DNA of 64,000 nucleotides from Lachnoclostridium sp. UBA1308 (GCA_002307215.1 DBTU01000023.1:64777-128776), one strand, 5' to 3'. Numbered from the stretch's first letter, positions 25,984 through 35,613 are shown. Numbers and translations are program-made. The notes: generated by a model from the letters alone, not told the origin.

Positions 25984-28044
25984 ATGTCAGATTTAAATAA
26001 TAATGAACAGATGTTGGACATGTATGTATTTGAAACGAGTCAAAACATAGAACAGCTGGAAAACTGTATCCTAGAAACGGAAAAATCTAACGGTTATTCA
26101 CAGAATGCAATCAATGAGATATTTCGTATCATGCATACGATTAAAGGATCATCGGCAATGATGCTGTTCAACTGTATTGCAGAAATTGCGCATGCAATGG
26201 AGGATTTGTTTTATTATTTACGTGAGGCTAAGCCTCTACATGTTGACAATCAAGCACTTACAGACTTACTTCTCGAAGGTGTGGATTATATTAAATTGGA
26301 GCTTGAAAAGATAAAAAGCAGTGAATTTGAAGAGAGTGAATGTTCCCTAATAATTAGCAGAATAGAAAATCTACTGAACGATTTGAAATCGCGTAACAGT
26401 ACAGATACAACGGTGGAAAGACCGATATCGGGAGAAAAACAGCAATACTATATTATCCCGGATAAACCATCAACCATCAATGCTAATAGCTACTACAAAG
26501 CTATCGTTTATTTTGAAGATGACTGCGGGATGGAAAATATTAGGGCTTACACAGTGGTTCATAACTTAAAGCACATTACAAAAGATCTATTCTATCATCC
26601 GGATGATATTATGGAGAATGAAGACAGCAGTCAGGAAATCAGAGAAAAGGGACTTCTTATTTATTTAAGTACCGATAAAACACATACCCAGATGAAAGAA
26701 ATACTCGGTGAAACAGTCTTTCTTAAGAGCCTAAAGCTTGACAAGCTTGATGAAGTCGATTTTAGAAAGCTACTTGATCAACAGAATAGACCGGTTGAAG
26801 AAATACAGATTAAACGTCCTACAGTTATGGAACGTGGCGAAGCCGAAGGTGAGAAAGACTCGCATGGGTCTTCGCCGGGGCAAAATATTATCAGTGTTAA
26901 TATAGCTAAGCTAGATTTATTAATGGATATGGTAGGCGAAATGGTGATTTCTGAAACGCTGGTTACTCAGAATCCGGATCTGATAGGGCTTGAGTTAATG
27001 GAAAACTTTCAAAAAGCTGCCAGACAACACCATAAAATCATCAGTGAAGTTCAGGATCTGGTGATGTCAATCCGAATGGTACCTTTGGCTGCAACCTTTC
27101 ACAAAATGCATCGACTTTTACGAGATATGAACAAAAATCTGAAAAAAGAGACGGAGCTCATATTAATCGGCGAAGAGACTGAAGTGGATAAGAAAATCAT
27201 AGAGCATATTTCGGATCCGTTGATGCATCTTGTCAGGAATTGTATTGATCATGGTATTGAGTCCCCGGAAGAAAGAAAAGCTAAGGGAAAGAACAAGGAA
27301 GGCAAAGTAATTATTGAAGCAAAAAACGCCGGAAGTGATGTATTAATTCAGATAAAAGATGACGGAAAAGGCCTAAATAAGGAGAAAATTTTAATTAAGG
27401 CTCAGGAGCAGGGTATAATTAATAAACCGACCAGTGAAATGACGGAGCGCGAAATTTATAATTTGATTATGCTTCCGGGCTTTTCTACCAAGGATGATGT
27501 CAGTGAATATAGCGGCAGAGGTGTCGGAATGGATGTTGTCACCAAAAACATTGAAGCAATCGGAGGCACAATAATTATTGACAGTACGGAGGGAAAGGGA
27601 ACCATCATTACCTTGAAGATTCCGCTCACTTTAGCAATTATTGATGGTATGAACATTAAGGTTGGAACTTCCAGATATACCGTACCTATAACGGCAATTA
27701 AAGAATCCTTCAGACCTGCCACGTCAGACTTGATTGTCGATCCGGACGGGAATGAGATGATTATGGTCCGCGGTAACTGTTATCTAATAAAACGCCTGCA
27801 TGATATCTATGGTGTTGATACAGAAGTAAAGAAATTCACGGATGGAATATTAATTATGGTAGAACAGGATGAACGAATCTGCTGTTTATTTGCAGATGAG
27901 CTATTGGGACAACAACAGGTTGTTGTGAAAGCATTACCGGAATATATTAAAAATATTAAAAAAATACAAGGGATTTCAGGATGTACATTACTTGGTGACG
28001 GAAGCATTAGCTTGATTTTAGATATTGCCGGATTAGCTAATTAG
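25984..28044 (+). CDS. cheA: Chemotaxis histidine kinase CheA
   Basis: A 686-residue CheA. Domain order: HPt (His51 in RIMHTIKGSS), a P2-like region (about residues 140-260), dimerisation helices, the HATPase (LVRNCIDHGIE near 410, DDGKG, GRGVGMDVV), and a C-terminal CheW-like domain (about 540-680). It phosphorylates CheY-like partners when receptors signal. The open frame reaches back into the TetR end, but GGAG before the ATG at 25984 sets the start. The likely output partner is the CheY-like protein at 30847 and possibly the hybrid kinase between them. Confidence 0.95.
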   Translation: MSDLNNNEQMLDMYVFETSQNIEQLENCILETEKSNGYSQNAINEIFRIMHTIKGSSAMMLFNCIAEIAHAMEDLFYYLREAKPLHVDNQALTDLLLEGVDYIKLELEKIKSSEFEESECSLIISRIENLLNDLKSRNSTDTTVERPISGEKQQYYIIPDKPSTINANSYYKAIVYFEDDCGMENIRAYTVVHNLKHITKDLFYHPDDIMENEDSSQEIREKGLLIYLSTDKTHTQMKEILGETVFLKSLKLDKLDEVDFRKLLDQQNRPVEEIQIKRPTVMERGEAEGEKDSHGSSPGQNIISVNIAKLDLLMDMVGEMVISETLVTQNPDLIGLELMENFQKAARQHHKIISEVQDLVMSIRMVPLAATFHKMHRLLRDMNKNLKKETELILIGEETEVDKKIIEHISDPLMHLVRNCIDHGIESPEERKAKGKNKEGKVIIEAKNAGSDVLIQIKDDGKGLNKEKILIKAQEQGIINKPTSEMTEREIYNLIMLPGFSTKDDVSEYSGRGVGMDVVTKNIEAIGGTIIIDSTEGKGTIITLKIPLTLAIIDGMNIKVGTSRYTVPITAIKESFRPATSDLIVDPDGNEMIMVRGNCYLIKRLHDIYGVDTEVKKFTDGILIMVEQDERICCLFADELLGQQQVVVKALPEYIKNIKKIQGISGCTLLGDGSISLILDIAGLAN

Positions 28045-28074
28045 TTATTGATTCCATTGAAATGAGGTGCAACT

Positions 28075-30834
28075 ATGTGTGATCAAGCAGACAACAAATT
28101 TAATAAGGATACCAGTCGTCTTGTTGCAGCCTTGACCTGCATAGGGGATGGAGTCATCACAACTGATCTGACCGGTAGTATCGATTTTATGAATGCGGCG
28201 GCAGAACAATTAACACAGTGGGATTCCTCAGATGCATTAGGACAACCGATTGATAGAGTCTTTTCTCTGATAGATATGACTACTTCGGTTTCGCCTATGA
28301 GTCCGGTAAATGAGGTCCTCGAGACAGGAGAGAAAGTAGGTCTTAAGAGAAATACGTCTTTGATAACCCGAGAGGGCTATAAAATATATGTTTCGGCAAG
28401 TTGTTCTCCTATTCGTGATGAGGATGCAAGTTTATGCGGTACGGTACTGGTTTTTCGCGATATTACCAGAATAAGAAGCATGGAGGAAATGATTCACGAA
28501 GAGCGTAATAATTTAAAGCTTACCTTTGAAGCAATTCCTGCCGGGATGATATTGGTTGATGAAAATTATATAGTTAAGCAGGTGAATAGAAAGCTGCTGG
28601 AGTTTATTGATAATGATAACAATATTATTGTTAACCAAAAATTTGGTGATGGCATGCTATGCCTAAACAGCTTAGAGCAGGGTTGTGGTAGAGGTGGGAA
28701 ATGTTCCATCTGTGAGCTTAGAAGAAAAATTAATGAAGTTTTGAGATTGGGGAAATCATGTAATGATGTAATCCTGCAACATACGATTATGAATGGCGGC
28801 GAAGAATATACACCATGGCTTAAGGTTAATCTTGTTCCGGTTACTATCGCCGGAAAGAAGCATGTCATGATTGTACTCGATGATATCACTGACTTAAAGA
28901 AGCGAGAAGAGCAGCTGATTCGAATTAATGATTTTACATTTAAGATTCTTAACCGATTCCCAATGATGGCTTGGCGTTCTGACGGCAATAATAATTGTGA
29001 TTTTCTTAATCAGACATGGCTGGATTATACCGGAATTTCACTCCACAAGGGATTAAATAAAGCGTGGAAGGATGCATTTTATCCCGACGATGACATATGG
29101 GCTAACGACTTAATTGAGGATGCTTTTCGTCAACGCATTCCCTTTGAAATTGAACATAGGATGAAGCGCCATGACGGTGAATACCGCTGGGTGATTAATA
29201 TCGGTGTTCCATATTATGATTTGGACGAAAACTATGCCGGGTTTATCGGAGCGGTTTATGATATCCATGACAGAAAAACTGCAGAAAATGCATTAAAACG
29301 AGCTCAAATCAATTTGTTAAAAAGTCAGAAGGTTCTTGAAAAAGCTGTGGAAGCGGCAGAAGCCGCTAATAAGGCAAAGAGTGAATTCTTGGCTAATATG
29401 AGCCATGAAATTCGGACACCGATTAATGGTATCACCGGAATGATTGATCTGACGTTAATGTCAGAAATTAAGGAGGAGCAGAAAAAGAACCTAATTGCCG
29501 CAAAAAGCTGTGCGGATTCACTACTGATGATTATTAATGATATCTTGGATTTTTCTAAATTGGAAGCAGGAAAGCTTAAAATCATAAAGTCGGATTTTGA
29601 TCTAGTCTCTCTATTAGATGATATGAAAAAAATACATATGATACGGGCAAAAGAAAAAGGTCTGAGTCTGAACTATTATATTACACCGGGATTTTCGAAA
29701 TTTTTGTATGGTGACTATAGCAGACTGCAGCAGGTATTAAATAATATGATTAATAATGCCATCAAATTTACTGATTACGGGGAGGTTGACGTCTTTGTAA
29801 AGGAAATATATAGAGATGACCAAGATGTATGTATGGAATTTACGGTTAAGGACACCGGAATTGGGATTTCACATGAGAATATAAATAAACTATTTCATAG
29901 CTTCAGTCAGATTGATGCCTCATATACAAAGCGCCATGGTGGTACCGGTTTAGGTCTCATTATCAGTAAACAGTTAATTGAGATGATGGGAGGTAACGTA
30001 AACGTTACGAGTGAAAAAGGGATAGGAAGCAGTTTTATTTTTACACTTCCCTTTCGGATTACAGAAGATCCTAGTAAAAAAGTACTAGAGAAAAAAGCTT
30101 ATGATTCAAAGAATGAGTATGATATACTTCTTGCGGAAGATGATAAGGTCAATCAGACATTTCTTTCTGCCATGCTAACGAAGAAAGGACATCGGGTTGT
30201 AGTCGCAAATAACGGTATCGAAGCAATAGACGCGTATAAAACCGAAAGGTTTGATTTAATTCTTATGGATATATTGATGCCGGTAATGGATGGAATAGAG
30301 ACATTAAAGCAGATTCGGAGTATGGAGCCACAGGAGGAGCACATCCCTGTGATAGCGCTTACTGCCTTTGCATTAATGGGCGACAGAGATAAATTTATTA
30401 GTCTCGGAATGGATGAATATATCTCTAAACCAATCAAGTTGGATGAATTGCTGTTTCTTATGGATAAAGTAATAGCAATAAAAGACAGAGAGCTCAATTT
30501 TAACGAAATACCGATGATTGATGAAAACGGCAAGCTTATTTTTGTCAACAGTAGAGAAATGTTGGGGGCTAAGAGGTTGAGTGAGGTTATTGCTCAGGTA
30601 GAAGAAACTTTAAATGGATTACTGAACACGGTTACCTTGAATGACAGTTATCAAGTAGAGGAGCAGATTAATCAGGTAAAAAAATTATTTGGGGAATTGA
30701 ATAGTCAAGGATTACAGGATTTGGCATTTAAAACGGAATTAGCTGTCAGAAAAGGAAATATGAATGATACAAAGAAGTATATAAAAAGCATAAGGGATAA
30801 ATTTGAAATATTCAAAAAAACCCGAAATACATAG
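28075..30834 (+). CDS. PAS-PAS-PAS hybrid histidine kinase with four-Cys PAS region and degenerate C-terminal HPt
   Basis: A 919-residue hybrid kinase without evident membrane helices. Three PAS-like domains (about residues 15-130, 150-285, 300-410) are followed by HisKA (His444 in SHEIRTP), HATPase (about 550-680) and a receiver (LILMDILMPVMDG near 730). The second PAS carries four cysteines (196, 204, 210, 213) in a C-x7-C-x5-C-x2-C arrangement. A C-terminal segment resembles HPt but has Asn where the phospho-His should be (QINQVKKLF). The Cys set looks like a redox- or metal-binding site. It lies between cheA and a cheY-like gene, which suggests a link to chemosensory signalling. Confidence 0.92.
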   Translation: MCDQADNKFNKDTSRLVAALTCIGDGVITTDLTGSIDFMNAAAEQLTQWDSSDALGQPIDRVFSLIDMTTSVSPMSPVNEVLETGEKVGLKRNTSLITREGYKIYVSASCSPIRDEDASLCGTVLVFRDITRIRSMEEMIHEERNNLKLTFEAIPAGMILVDENYIVKQVNRKLLEFIDNDNNIIVNQKFGDGMLCLNSLEQGCGRGGKCSICELRRKINEVLRLGKSCNDVILQHTIMNGGEEYTPWLKVNLVPVTIAGKKHVMIVLDDITDLKKREEQLIRINDFTFKILNRFPMMAWRSDGNNNCDFLNQTWLDYTGISLHKGLNKAWKDAFYPDDDIWANDLIEDAFRQRIPFEIEHRMKRHDGEYRWVINIGVPYYDLDENYAGFIGAVYDIHDRKTAENALKRAQINLLKSQKVLEKAVEAAEAANKAKSEFLANMSHEIRTPINGITGMIDLTLMSEIKEEQKKNLIAAKSCADSLLMIINDILDFSKLEAGKLKIIKSDFDLVSLLDDMKKIHMIRAKEKGLSLNYYITPGFSKFLYGDYSRLQQVLNNMINNAIKFTDYGEVDVFVKEIYRDDQDVCMEFTVKDTGIGISHENINKLFHSFSQIDASYTKRHGGTGLGLIISKQLIEMMGGNVNVTSEKGIGSSFIFTLPFRITEDPSKKVLEKKAYDSKNEYDILLAEDDKVNQTFLSAMLTKKGHRVVVANNGIEAIDAYKTERFDLILMDILMPVMDGIETLKQIRSMEPQEEHIPVIALTAFALMGDRDKFISLGMDEYISKPIKLDELLFLMDKVIAIKDRELNFNEIPMIDENGKLIFVNSREMLGAKRLSEVIAQVEETLNGLLNTVTLNDSYQVEEQINQVKKLFGELNSQGLQDLAFKTELAVRKGNMNDTKKYIKSIRDKFEIFKKTRNT

Positions 30835-30846
30835 GAGGATGACACC

Positions 30847-31248
30847 ATGCTTAAGATATTAATTGCAGAGGATGATTTAACAAGCCGAATGTTTTTAAGT
30901 TCATTTTTGTCTCAATACGGTGAATGCGATGTAGTGATTGATGGTATGGAAGCAATCGATGCATACATGATATCTATGAGAGAAAAGAAACCATATGATT
31001 TAATCTGTCTGGACATTATGATGCCCAAAATTGATGGTGTAAAAGTATTAAAGGCAATCAGAGAGATTGAAATAAATAAGTTTATTCTACCGGAGAAACG
31101 AGTAAAGATCATTATGACAACTGCTTTATCAGAAGCAGATCTGGTTCAAGAGGCTTTTCAATATGGATGTGAAGCATATGCATCGAAACCGATTAAAACA
31201 GATAAATTTGTAGAAGTTATGCAAAAGATAGGATTGATTTCAAAGTAG
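30847..31248 (+). CDS. CheY-like single-domain response regulator
   Basis: A 133-residue receiver with Asp56 in LICLDIMMP, acidic AEDD near residue 8 and Lys in KPIKTDK near 118. It has no output domain. It follows the hybrid kinase by 12 bp with AGGAGG before the ATG, so it ends the chemosensory transcript. It may accept phosphate from CheA or from the hybrid kinase. The target is unknown because no flagellar gene is present in the window. Confidence 0.93.
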   Translation: MLKILIAEDDLTSRMFLSSFLSQYGECDVVIDGMEAIDAYMISMREKKPYDLICLDIMMPKIDGVKVLKAIREIEINKFILPEKRVKIIMTTALSEADLVQEAFQYGCEAYASKPIKTDKFVEVMQKIGLISK

Positions 31249-31414
31249 TGGTACATAAGGTCCTAAAATACATTGACCTAAGTACCAACGACTTCATACA
31301 GTTACTCATCGTACGATCTTATGTATTACCATAGGGTGGGCTGCTTATGTGCAAATTGACGAAGCTAAAATATTTAGGACCTGACACCCGAATCATATAT
31401 AATGTAATAAAATG

Positions 31415-31472
31415 AGGCTGCCATAAATCACCTTTCATATATTTGAATATGGAGGATGTTTTGCGACAGCCT
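31415..31472. terminator. Terminator-like hairpin, usable from both sides
   Basis: AGGCTG (31415-31420) pairs with CAGCCT (31467-31472) with extra pairs next to it; T-rich stretches follow in both directions. It lies between the cheY-like gene and a convergent small frame. Confidence 0.6.
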
Positions 31473-31491
31473 TATTCTTTGAGGGATGAAC

Positions 31492-31725
31492 TTATGGTCT
31501 TTCCTTCCGCTCGCCTTCTTTCACAATATCATCCAAAACATTAATCAGGTCATGAATGGTATTGAGTTGAACATCTCGTTCTAATATAGTATTCTTTAAT
31601 TCTGTGGATAAGGTTTCGAATTTATCCTTAACTGCCGGAGCTACATATGACATACAAATAACCATACCTTTCTTCATAGCCTGCAAACTTTGTGCCGCAG
31701 GCACTAACCTAACATGCCTAAGCAT
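31492..31725 (-). CDS. Doubtful 77-codon frame, unknown
   Basis: This frame encodes a plausible soluble helical protein (SYVAPAVKDKFETLS, ELKNTILERDVQL, then an acidic/basic end). The open frame can be extended backwards about 15 codons without a start, and no ribosome site is seen, so it may be a gene remnant. Immediately upstream is a GAATTTTG-N7-CAAAATTC hairpin (about 31742-31765). I do not recognise it. Confidence 0.3.
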   Translation of the reverse strand: MLRHVRLVPAAQSLQAMKKGMVICMSYVAPAVKDKFETLSTELKNTILERDVQLNTIHDLINVLDDIVKEGERKERP

Positions 31726-31831
31726 TACACCAAGACCCTGAAGAATTTTGATTTTTTCAAAATTCTTTACTTAGGTTTAGATTATCCCAATAAATAAGAA
31801 TTATGTATGATCACAAATAACTTTGTAACGC

Positions 31832-32857
31832 TTACTTTTCCGGTGAGTGTTTAAAGATAAATCGGTGTTGAATTGTGTAGCTAAAGGAGAATAAGATTCC
31901 TTCCGTAAGTAATTTACTAATTAATAATGATAATCCAATAGATTTATTAAACAGTGACATTAACAAATAATTGCAAGATAGTATTACGATTACTAACAGA
32001 TAATACTGAAGTAAGGTAACTGTTTTGCTACGCTTTGCTTCCTTAAATACCAGCTTCCGGTTAAGAATATAATTCGTTACGGAACTGCCGATTCTGGCAC
32101 CGGCAACAGCAATCAGTAAATTATTCGTAATTCCATTTAGTAGAAAAAGTAATCCCAGATCCAATAACGCACAGATTAGGGAGGACAGACAAAATTTCAT
32201 TATCGGAAGATAGATTCTTATCGAATCCATAACGGGATTAAAATGGGAGCCTGCATTATTATTATCATATATAGTTTCAATAGGGATACAATTGAATTGA
32301 TATCCGGCTTTTTTGGCCTCAAGCAGCTGATTCATCTCAAATTCGTAGCGATTCCCCTTAAGCTCTGTCAGCCAGGGAAGCATGGATGCGGAGAAACCTC
32401 GAAGACCGGTCTGTGTGTCACTGATTTTGTTGCCGGTTATTATAGTAAAGATGGCTCTGGTTATCTTGTTACCCAGCATGCTCTTTACCGGAACCTTACC
32501 GATAAATTTTCTGCAGCCCAAAGTAATGGACGATGGATAATCAGGAACTGCCTGAGCAATTTTTTGGATATCCTTCCAAGTATGCTGTCCGTCACAATCC
32601 GCACAGATAAAATCCTCGTCACTACCGTTATTTAGAAGAAAGCGGAAAGCAGTTTTAAGGGCGGCACCCTTCCCGTGATTTATCTTTAAAGTAAGAACGG
32701 TGCATCCGACATCTATCGCTTTTTCAAATATAGGATTGCAGTTTAAATCACTGCCGTCATTCACCAAAATAATCCCATAGTTACTATTGTTTTGAATTTC
32801 ATAGATAAGGTCTAAAACCCGATTATCGGGTTGATATGCCGGAATAACAATCTTCAT
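31832..32857 (-). CDS. GT2 glycosyltransferase fused to a GtrA-type membrane domain
   Basis: A 341-residue protein. Residues 1-215 are a dolichol-phosphate-mannose-synthase-like GT2 domain with VIPAYQPDN, LVNDGSD, ICADCDGQHTW (DxD-like) and GLRGFSASML. Residues 220-338 form four transmembrane helices of the GtrA family, with a VTNYILNRKLVFK motif. Such fusions load sugars onto a lipid carrier and help move the product across the membrane for wall or teichoic-acid decoration. It is preceded on its strand by a GAGGTGGCT ribosome site. No sugar is assignable. Confidence 0.92.
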   Translation of the reverse strand: MKIVIPAYQPDNRVLDLIYEIQNNSNYGIILVNDGSDLNCNPIFEKAIDVGCTVLTLKINHGKGAALKTAFRFLLNNGSDEDFICADCDGQHTWKDIQKIAQAVPDYPSSITLGCRKFIGKVPVKSMLGNKITRAIFTIITGNKISDTQTGLRGFSASMLPWLTELKGNRYEFEMNQLLEAKKAGYQFNCIPIETIYDNNNAGSHFNPVMDSIRIYLPIMKFCLSSLICALLDLGLLFLLNGITNNLLIAVAGARIGSSVTNYILNRKLVFKEAKRSKTVTLLQYYLLVIVILSCNYLLMSLFNKSIGLSLLISKLLTEGILFSFSYTIQHRFIFKHSPEK

Positions 32858-33097
32858 TAAGCCACCTCGCTCATAATGTTTATCTCAATCTTTCATCCGG
32901 AGACTGTGATAAACCTGCAGTTCGGTTAGATATGAGTATAAGTATAATCAATAGAATAGCATAAAACTGTGATGAAATTATTATTAATACGTGCACCTTT
33001 TGTGAACTGTAACAATTATTTCCTATTGTAGCATATATAATATCAATAAAAATACAGACTTTATTAGTTGTTTTCCGAATAAATATTAATTATTGCT

Positions 33098-33126
33098 CAA
33101 AAAAAGGGCTGCCAATTTGGCAGCCC
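33098..33126 (-). terminator. Terminator of the isomerase gene
   Basis: On the minus strand, a perfect 9-bp stem (GGGCTGCCA with TGGCAGCCC) and 3-base loop is followed by eight T (33098-33105 read in reverse). This ends the isomerase-family gene. Confidence 0.93.
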
Positions 33127-33137
33127 AAAATTTATGC

Positions 33138-34616
33138 TTATTTAAAAGGATTTTCTGATTTGTAAAGAATGTTCTTCGGCTGATTATAACCAACATCTGT
33201 TACCTCAAGATATTTAAATACGTTATAAAGAGCTTTGCCAAAATGTCCGAAGGCAACTGCGCCATGATGAGGATAATTTTTCTCAACTAATACATGGCGA
33301 TAGAAGCGGCCCATTTCTTTGATTGCAAAGATACCGATAGCACCGAAGGAACGGGTTGCTACAGGAAGTACTTCACCCTCAGCAACATAAGCAACCAACT
33401 GCGCATCCGCAGTGCTCTGAAGACGGAAGAAGGTAATCTGGCCGGGAATAATATCTCCCTCCAAGGTACCACGGGTGATATTCGGCTCCTGATTCGGCTC
33501 TAATGCTCTTGCCATAATCTTCTGATATTTCATAGATCCGCTGCTTAACTTGCAAATAGCGGTATTTCCACAGTGGAAGCCCATGAAGGTATCTTTAATA
33601 TCATAATCAAATTTACCCTTGATATTTTCCTGATACATATCAGCAGGAACTGTATTGTTGATATCAAGTAGAGTAACGGTATCTTCGCTGACACAGGTGC
33701 CGATATATTCGCTGAGTGCGCCGTAAATGTCTACTTCACAGGATACAGGGATACCTTTTGCTGTAAGACGTCCATTGACATAGCAAGGAACAAACCCAAA
33801 CTGTGTCTGGAAGGAAGGCCAGCACTTATTTGCAAATGTTACATATTCTCTTGCGCCTTTGTGTTCCTCAGCCCAATCAAGTAAGGTAAGCTCATACTGT
33901 GCAAGTTTCGGAAGAATTCCGGGCATCTTGTTTCCGTCACATAATTCTGCTTCCATACTCTTGATAACCTCAGGAATACGAGGATCGTTTGCATGTGCAT
34001 TGAAAGCAGCAAACAAATCAAGCTCTGAGTTTTCTTCGATTTCAACGCCTAAGTTGTAAAGCTGTTTGATCGGTGCATTACAAGCGAGGAAATCTTGAGG
34101 ACGAGGTCCGAAAGATATAATTTTCAGGTTCTTAATAGCAATAATTGTTCTTGCAATCGGTGCAAATTCGCCGATCATATCAGCCACTTCATCAGCGGTT
34201 CCTACAGGGTATTCCGGTATGTAAGCCTTGATGCCGCGAAGCTTAAGGTTATAGCTTGCATTCAGCATTCCGCAGTAAGCATCGCCTCTACCATCCAATA
34301 AATCATTACCGCTTTCTTCTGCAGCAGCAACAAACATGGCAGGACCATCAAATAATTTAGCTAACAGGGTTTCTGAGGTCTCAGGACCAAAGTTGCCAAG
34401 ATAAACCACCAGCGCATTACATCCGGCTTCCTTCACTTCTACAAGAGCCTTCTTCATATGAATCTCATTTTCTACAGTAACTGAACACTCATAGATATCA
34501 CCGAGTCTCTTTTGGTATGATTCTACCACTGCTTTTCTTCTACGGACAGATAGTTCCATCGGGAAGCAGTCACGGCTTACAGCAATAATGCCAAGCTTAA
34601 CTTTGGGCATATTCAT
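33138..34616 (-). CDS. L-fucose/L-arabinose isomerase-family protein
   Basis: A 492-residue protein with the layout of the fucose/arabinose isomerase fold. The N-terminal third (GIIAVSRDCFPMELS and onward) is a Rossmann-like subdomain; the C-terminal third has CEVDIYGALSEYIG, FMGFHCGNTA and MARALEPN, matching the conserved Glu/Asp/His metal-ligand regions of the family. These ligands should bind Mn2+ for aldose-ketose conversion, but the true substrate is not clear from sequence and this subgroup has several uncharacterised members. AGGAGG eight bases before the ATG. It stands alone with its own promoter and terminator. Confidence 0.85.
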   Translation of the reverse strand: MNMPKVKLGIIAVSRDCFPMELSVRRRKAVVESYQKRLGDIYECSVTVENEIHMKKALVEVKEAGCNALVVYLGNFGPETSETLLAKLFDGPAMFVAAAEESGNDLLDGRGDAYCGMLNASYNLKLRGIKAYIPEYPVGTADEVADMIGEFAPIARTIIAIKNLKIISFGPRPQDFLACNAPIKQLYNLGVEIEENSELDLFAAFNAHANDPRIPEVIKSMEAELCDGNKMPGILPKLAQYELTLLDWAEEHKGAREYVTFANKCWPSFQTQFGFVPCYVNGRLTAKGIPVSCEVDIYGALSEYIGTCVSEDTVTLLDINNTVPADMYQENIKGKFDYDIKDTFMGFHCGNTAICKLSSGSMKYQKIMARALEPNQEPNITRGTLEGDIIPGQITFFRLQSTADAQLVAYVAEGEVLPVATRSFGAIGIFAIKEMGRFYRHVLVEKNYPHHGAVAFGHFGKALYNVFKYLEVTDVGYNQPKNILYKSENPFK

Positions 34617-34661
34617 TTTAATTTCCTCCTACAACAATAAAGTTTATTAATTATACTATAT

Positions 34662-34690
34662 ATTATATTGTTTTCTGTCGATACAGTCAA
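34662..34690 (-). promoter_or_regulatory. Sigma-A promoter of the isomerase gene
   Basis: On the minus strand TTGACT (34685-34690) and TATAAT (34662-34667) are separated by 17 bp, about 46 bases upstream of the ATG. A divergent promoter lies at 34820. Confidence 0.85.
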
Positions 34691-34819
34691 ACAAATAAAT
34701 AATAAAATGAGAAAAATATTTGATAAAAAGAAATGATACCAATATATGTATATCATTTCTATAAATATGGTATTTTTTTTCTTAATTTAACAAAAATACC
34801 AAATTTGATGAAAACTTTA

Positions 34820-34848
34820 TTGAAGAAAAATATAGAATGTGATAGGAT
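34820..34848 (+). promoter_or_regulatory. Sigma-A-like promoter of the Gln-rich membrane protein
   Basis: TTGAAG (34820-34825) and TAGGAT (34843-34848) with a 17-bp spacer; the gene starts 51 bases later. Confidence 0.6.
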
Positions 34849-34898
34849 ATTTCTGTTAGTGAATAAAAATTCTTAAATCATAGCAAGGGGGTACATTC

Positions 34899-35474
34899 AT
34901 GGGTGACAATAACAATCCATATGATAGCAATAGTCAGCAGCCTGATAATGCAGGCCAGCCACAATATCAGCAGCCGAATAACCAGCAGCCGGACAGTACA
35001 GGCCAGCCGCAATATCAGCAGCCGAATAACCAGCAACCGGACACAACAGGCCAGCCGCAATATCAGCAGCCGAATTATCAGCAACCGAGTCAGCAGCAAT
35101 TTCAACAACCTAATTATCAGCAACCGCAGTATCAACAGCCAAATTACAATCAGTATCAACAACCCACACCGAAGAAAACCAATGCCTTTTCTCTTACATC
35201 TTTAATCTGCGGTGGAGTCAGCTTTTTCTTAGGTTGCTGCTTCTGGTATGTGATGTGGATTCCGTCTATTTTAGGAATTATATTTGGTATCATGAGCATC
35301 AGCAACAATAAAAAGAATGGTGTTGTTAGTAAAGGTGATAAGATCATGTCAATTATTGGCATTATACTAGCAAGCATTGCGCTTCTTTTTATTATCATCT
35401 GCGCTATTTTTTCCATCTTTTTTAGTGATAGCATAACAGATTGGGCTAATACTTATTATAATAGTAATTATTAA
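34899..35474 (+). CDS. Gln/Pro/Asn-rich protein with DUF4190-type membrane domain
   Basis: A 191-residue protein. Residues 1-92 are a low-complexity region of Gln, Pro, Asn and Tyr with three 16-residue tandem repeats (core QPQYQQPNNQQPD, from 34953). Residues 95-185 hold two to three membrane helices of the DUF4190 type (SLICGGVSFFLG, IPSILGIIFGIMSI and IIGIILASIALLFI). Such proteins have a disordered cytoplasmic or cell-surface tail and unknown roles. The gene has its own promoter and terminator. Confidence 0.85.
   Translation: MGDNNNPYDSNSQQPDNAGQPQYQQPNNQQPDSTGQPQYQQPNNQQPDTTGQPQYQQPNYQQPSQQQFQQPNYQQPQYQQPNYNQYQQPTPKKTNAFSLTSLICGGVSFFLGCCFWYVMWIPSILGIIFGIMSISNNKKNGVVSKGDKIMSIIGIILASIALLFIIICAIFSIFFSDSITDWANTYYNSNY
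34953..35090 (+). repeat. 48-bp coding repeats (16-residue units)
   Basis: Units begin at 34953, 35001 and 35049. Each encodes GQPQYQQPNxQQPx-x-x with a few substitutions; the third degenerates into a Gln-rich run. Repeat number could change by recombination without frameshift. Confidence 0.9.
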
Positions 35475-35526
35475 GATGGATTTCTGATAATAAGGAGCCA
35501 TTAAAAATTTTTGCGAAGAATACAAG

Positions 35527-35584
35527 AAGCTTCACATAATCCTCATAATGCACTGTGTGAGGGGAGTATGTGAAGCTTTTTAAT
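35527..35584 (+). terminator. Terminator after the DUF4190 gene
   Basis: AAGCTTCACATA (35527-35538) pairs with TATGTGAAGCTT (35567-35578), with CCTCA/TGAGG inside, followed by TTTTAATT. Strong. Confidence 0.9.
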
Positions 35585-35613
35585 TGCGCAAGCAAAAAGC
35601 AATAGTCCGTTTT

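Noticed and set aside
34878..35162. Leu/Ile/Arg-rich frame on the minus strand
   Set aside because: It is the reverse-strand shadow of the Gln-rich coding repeats.
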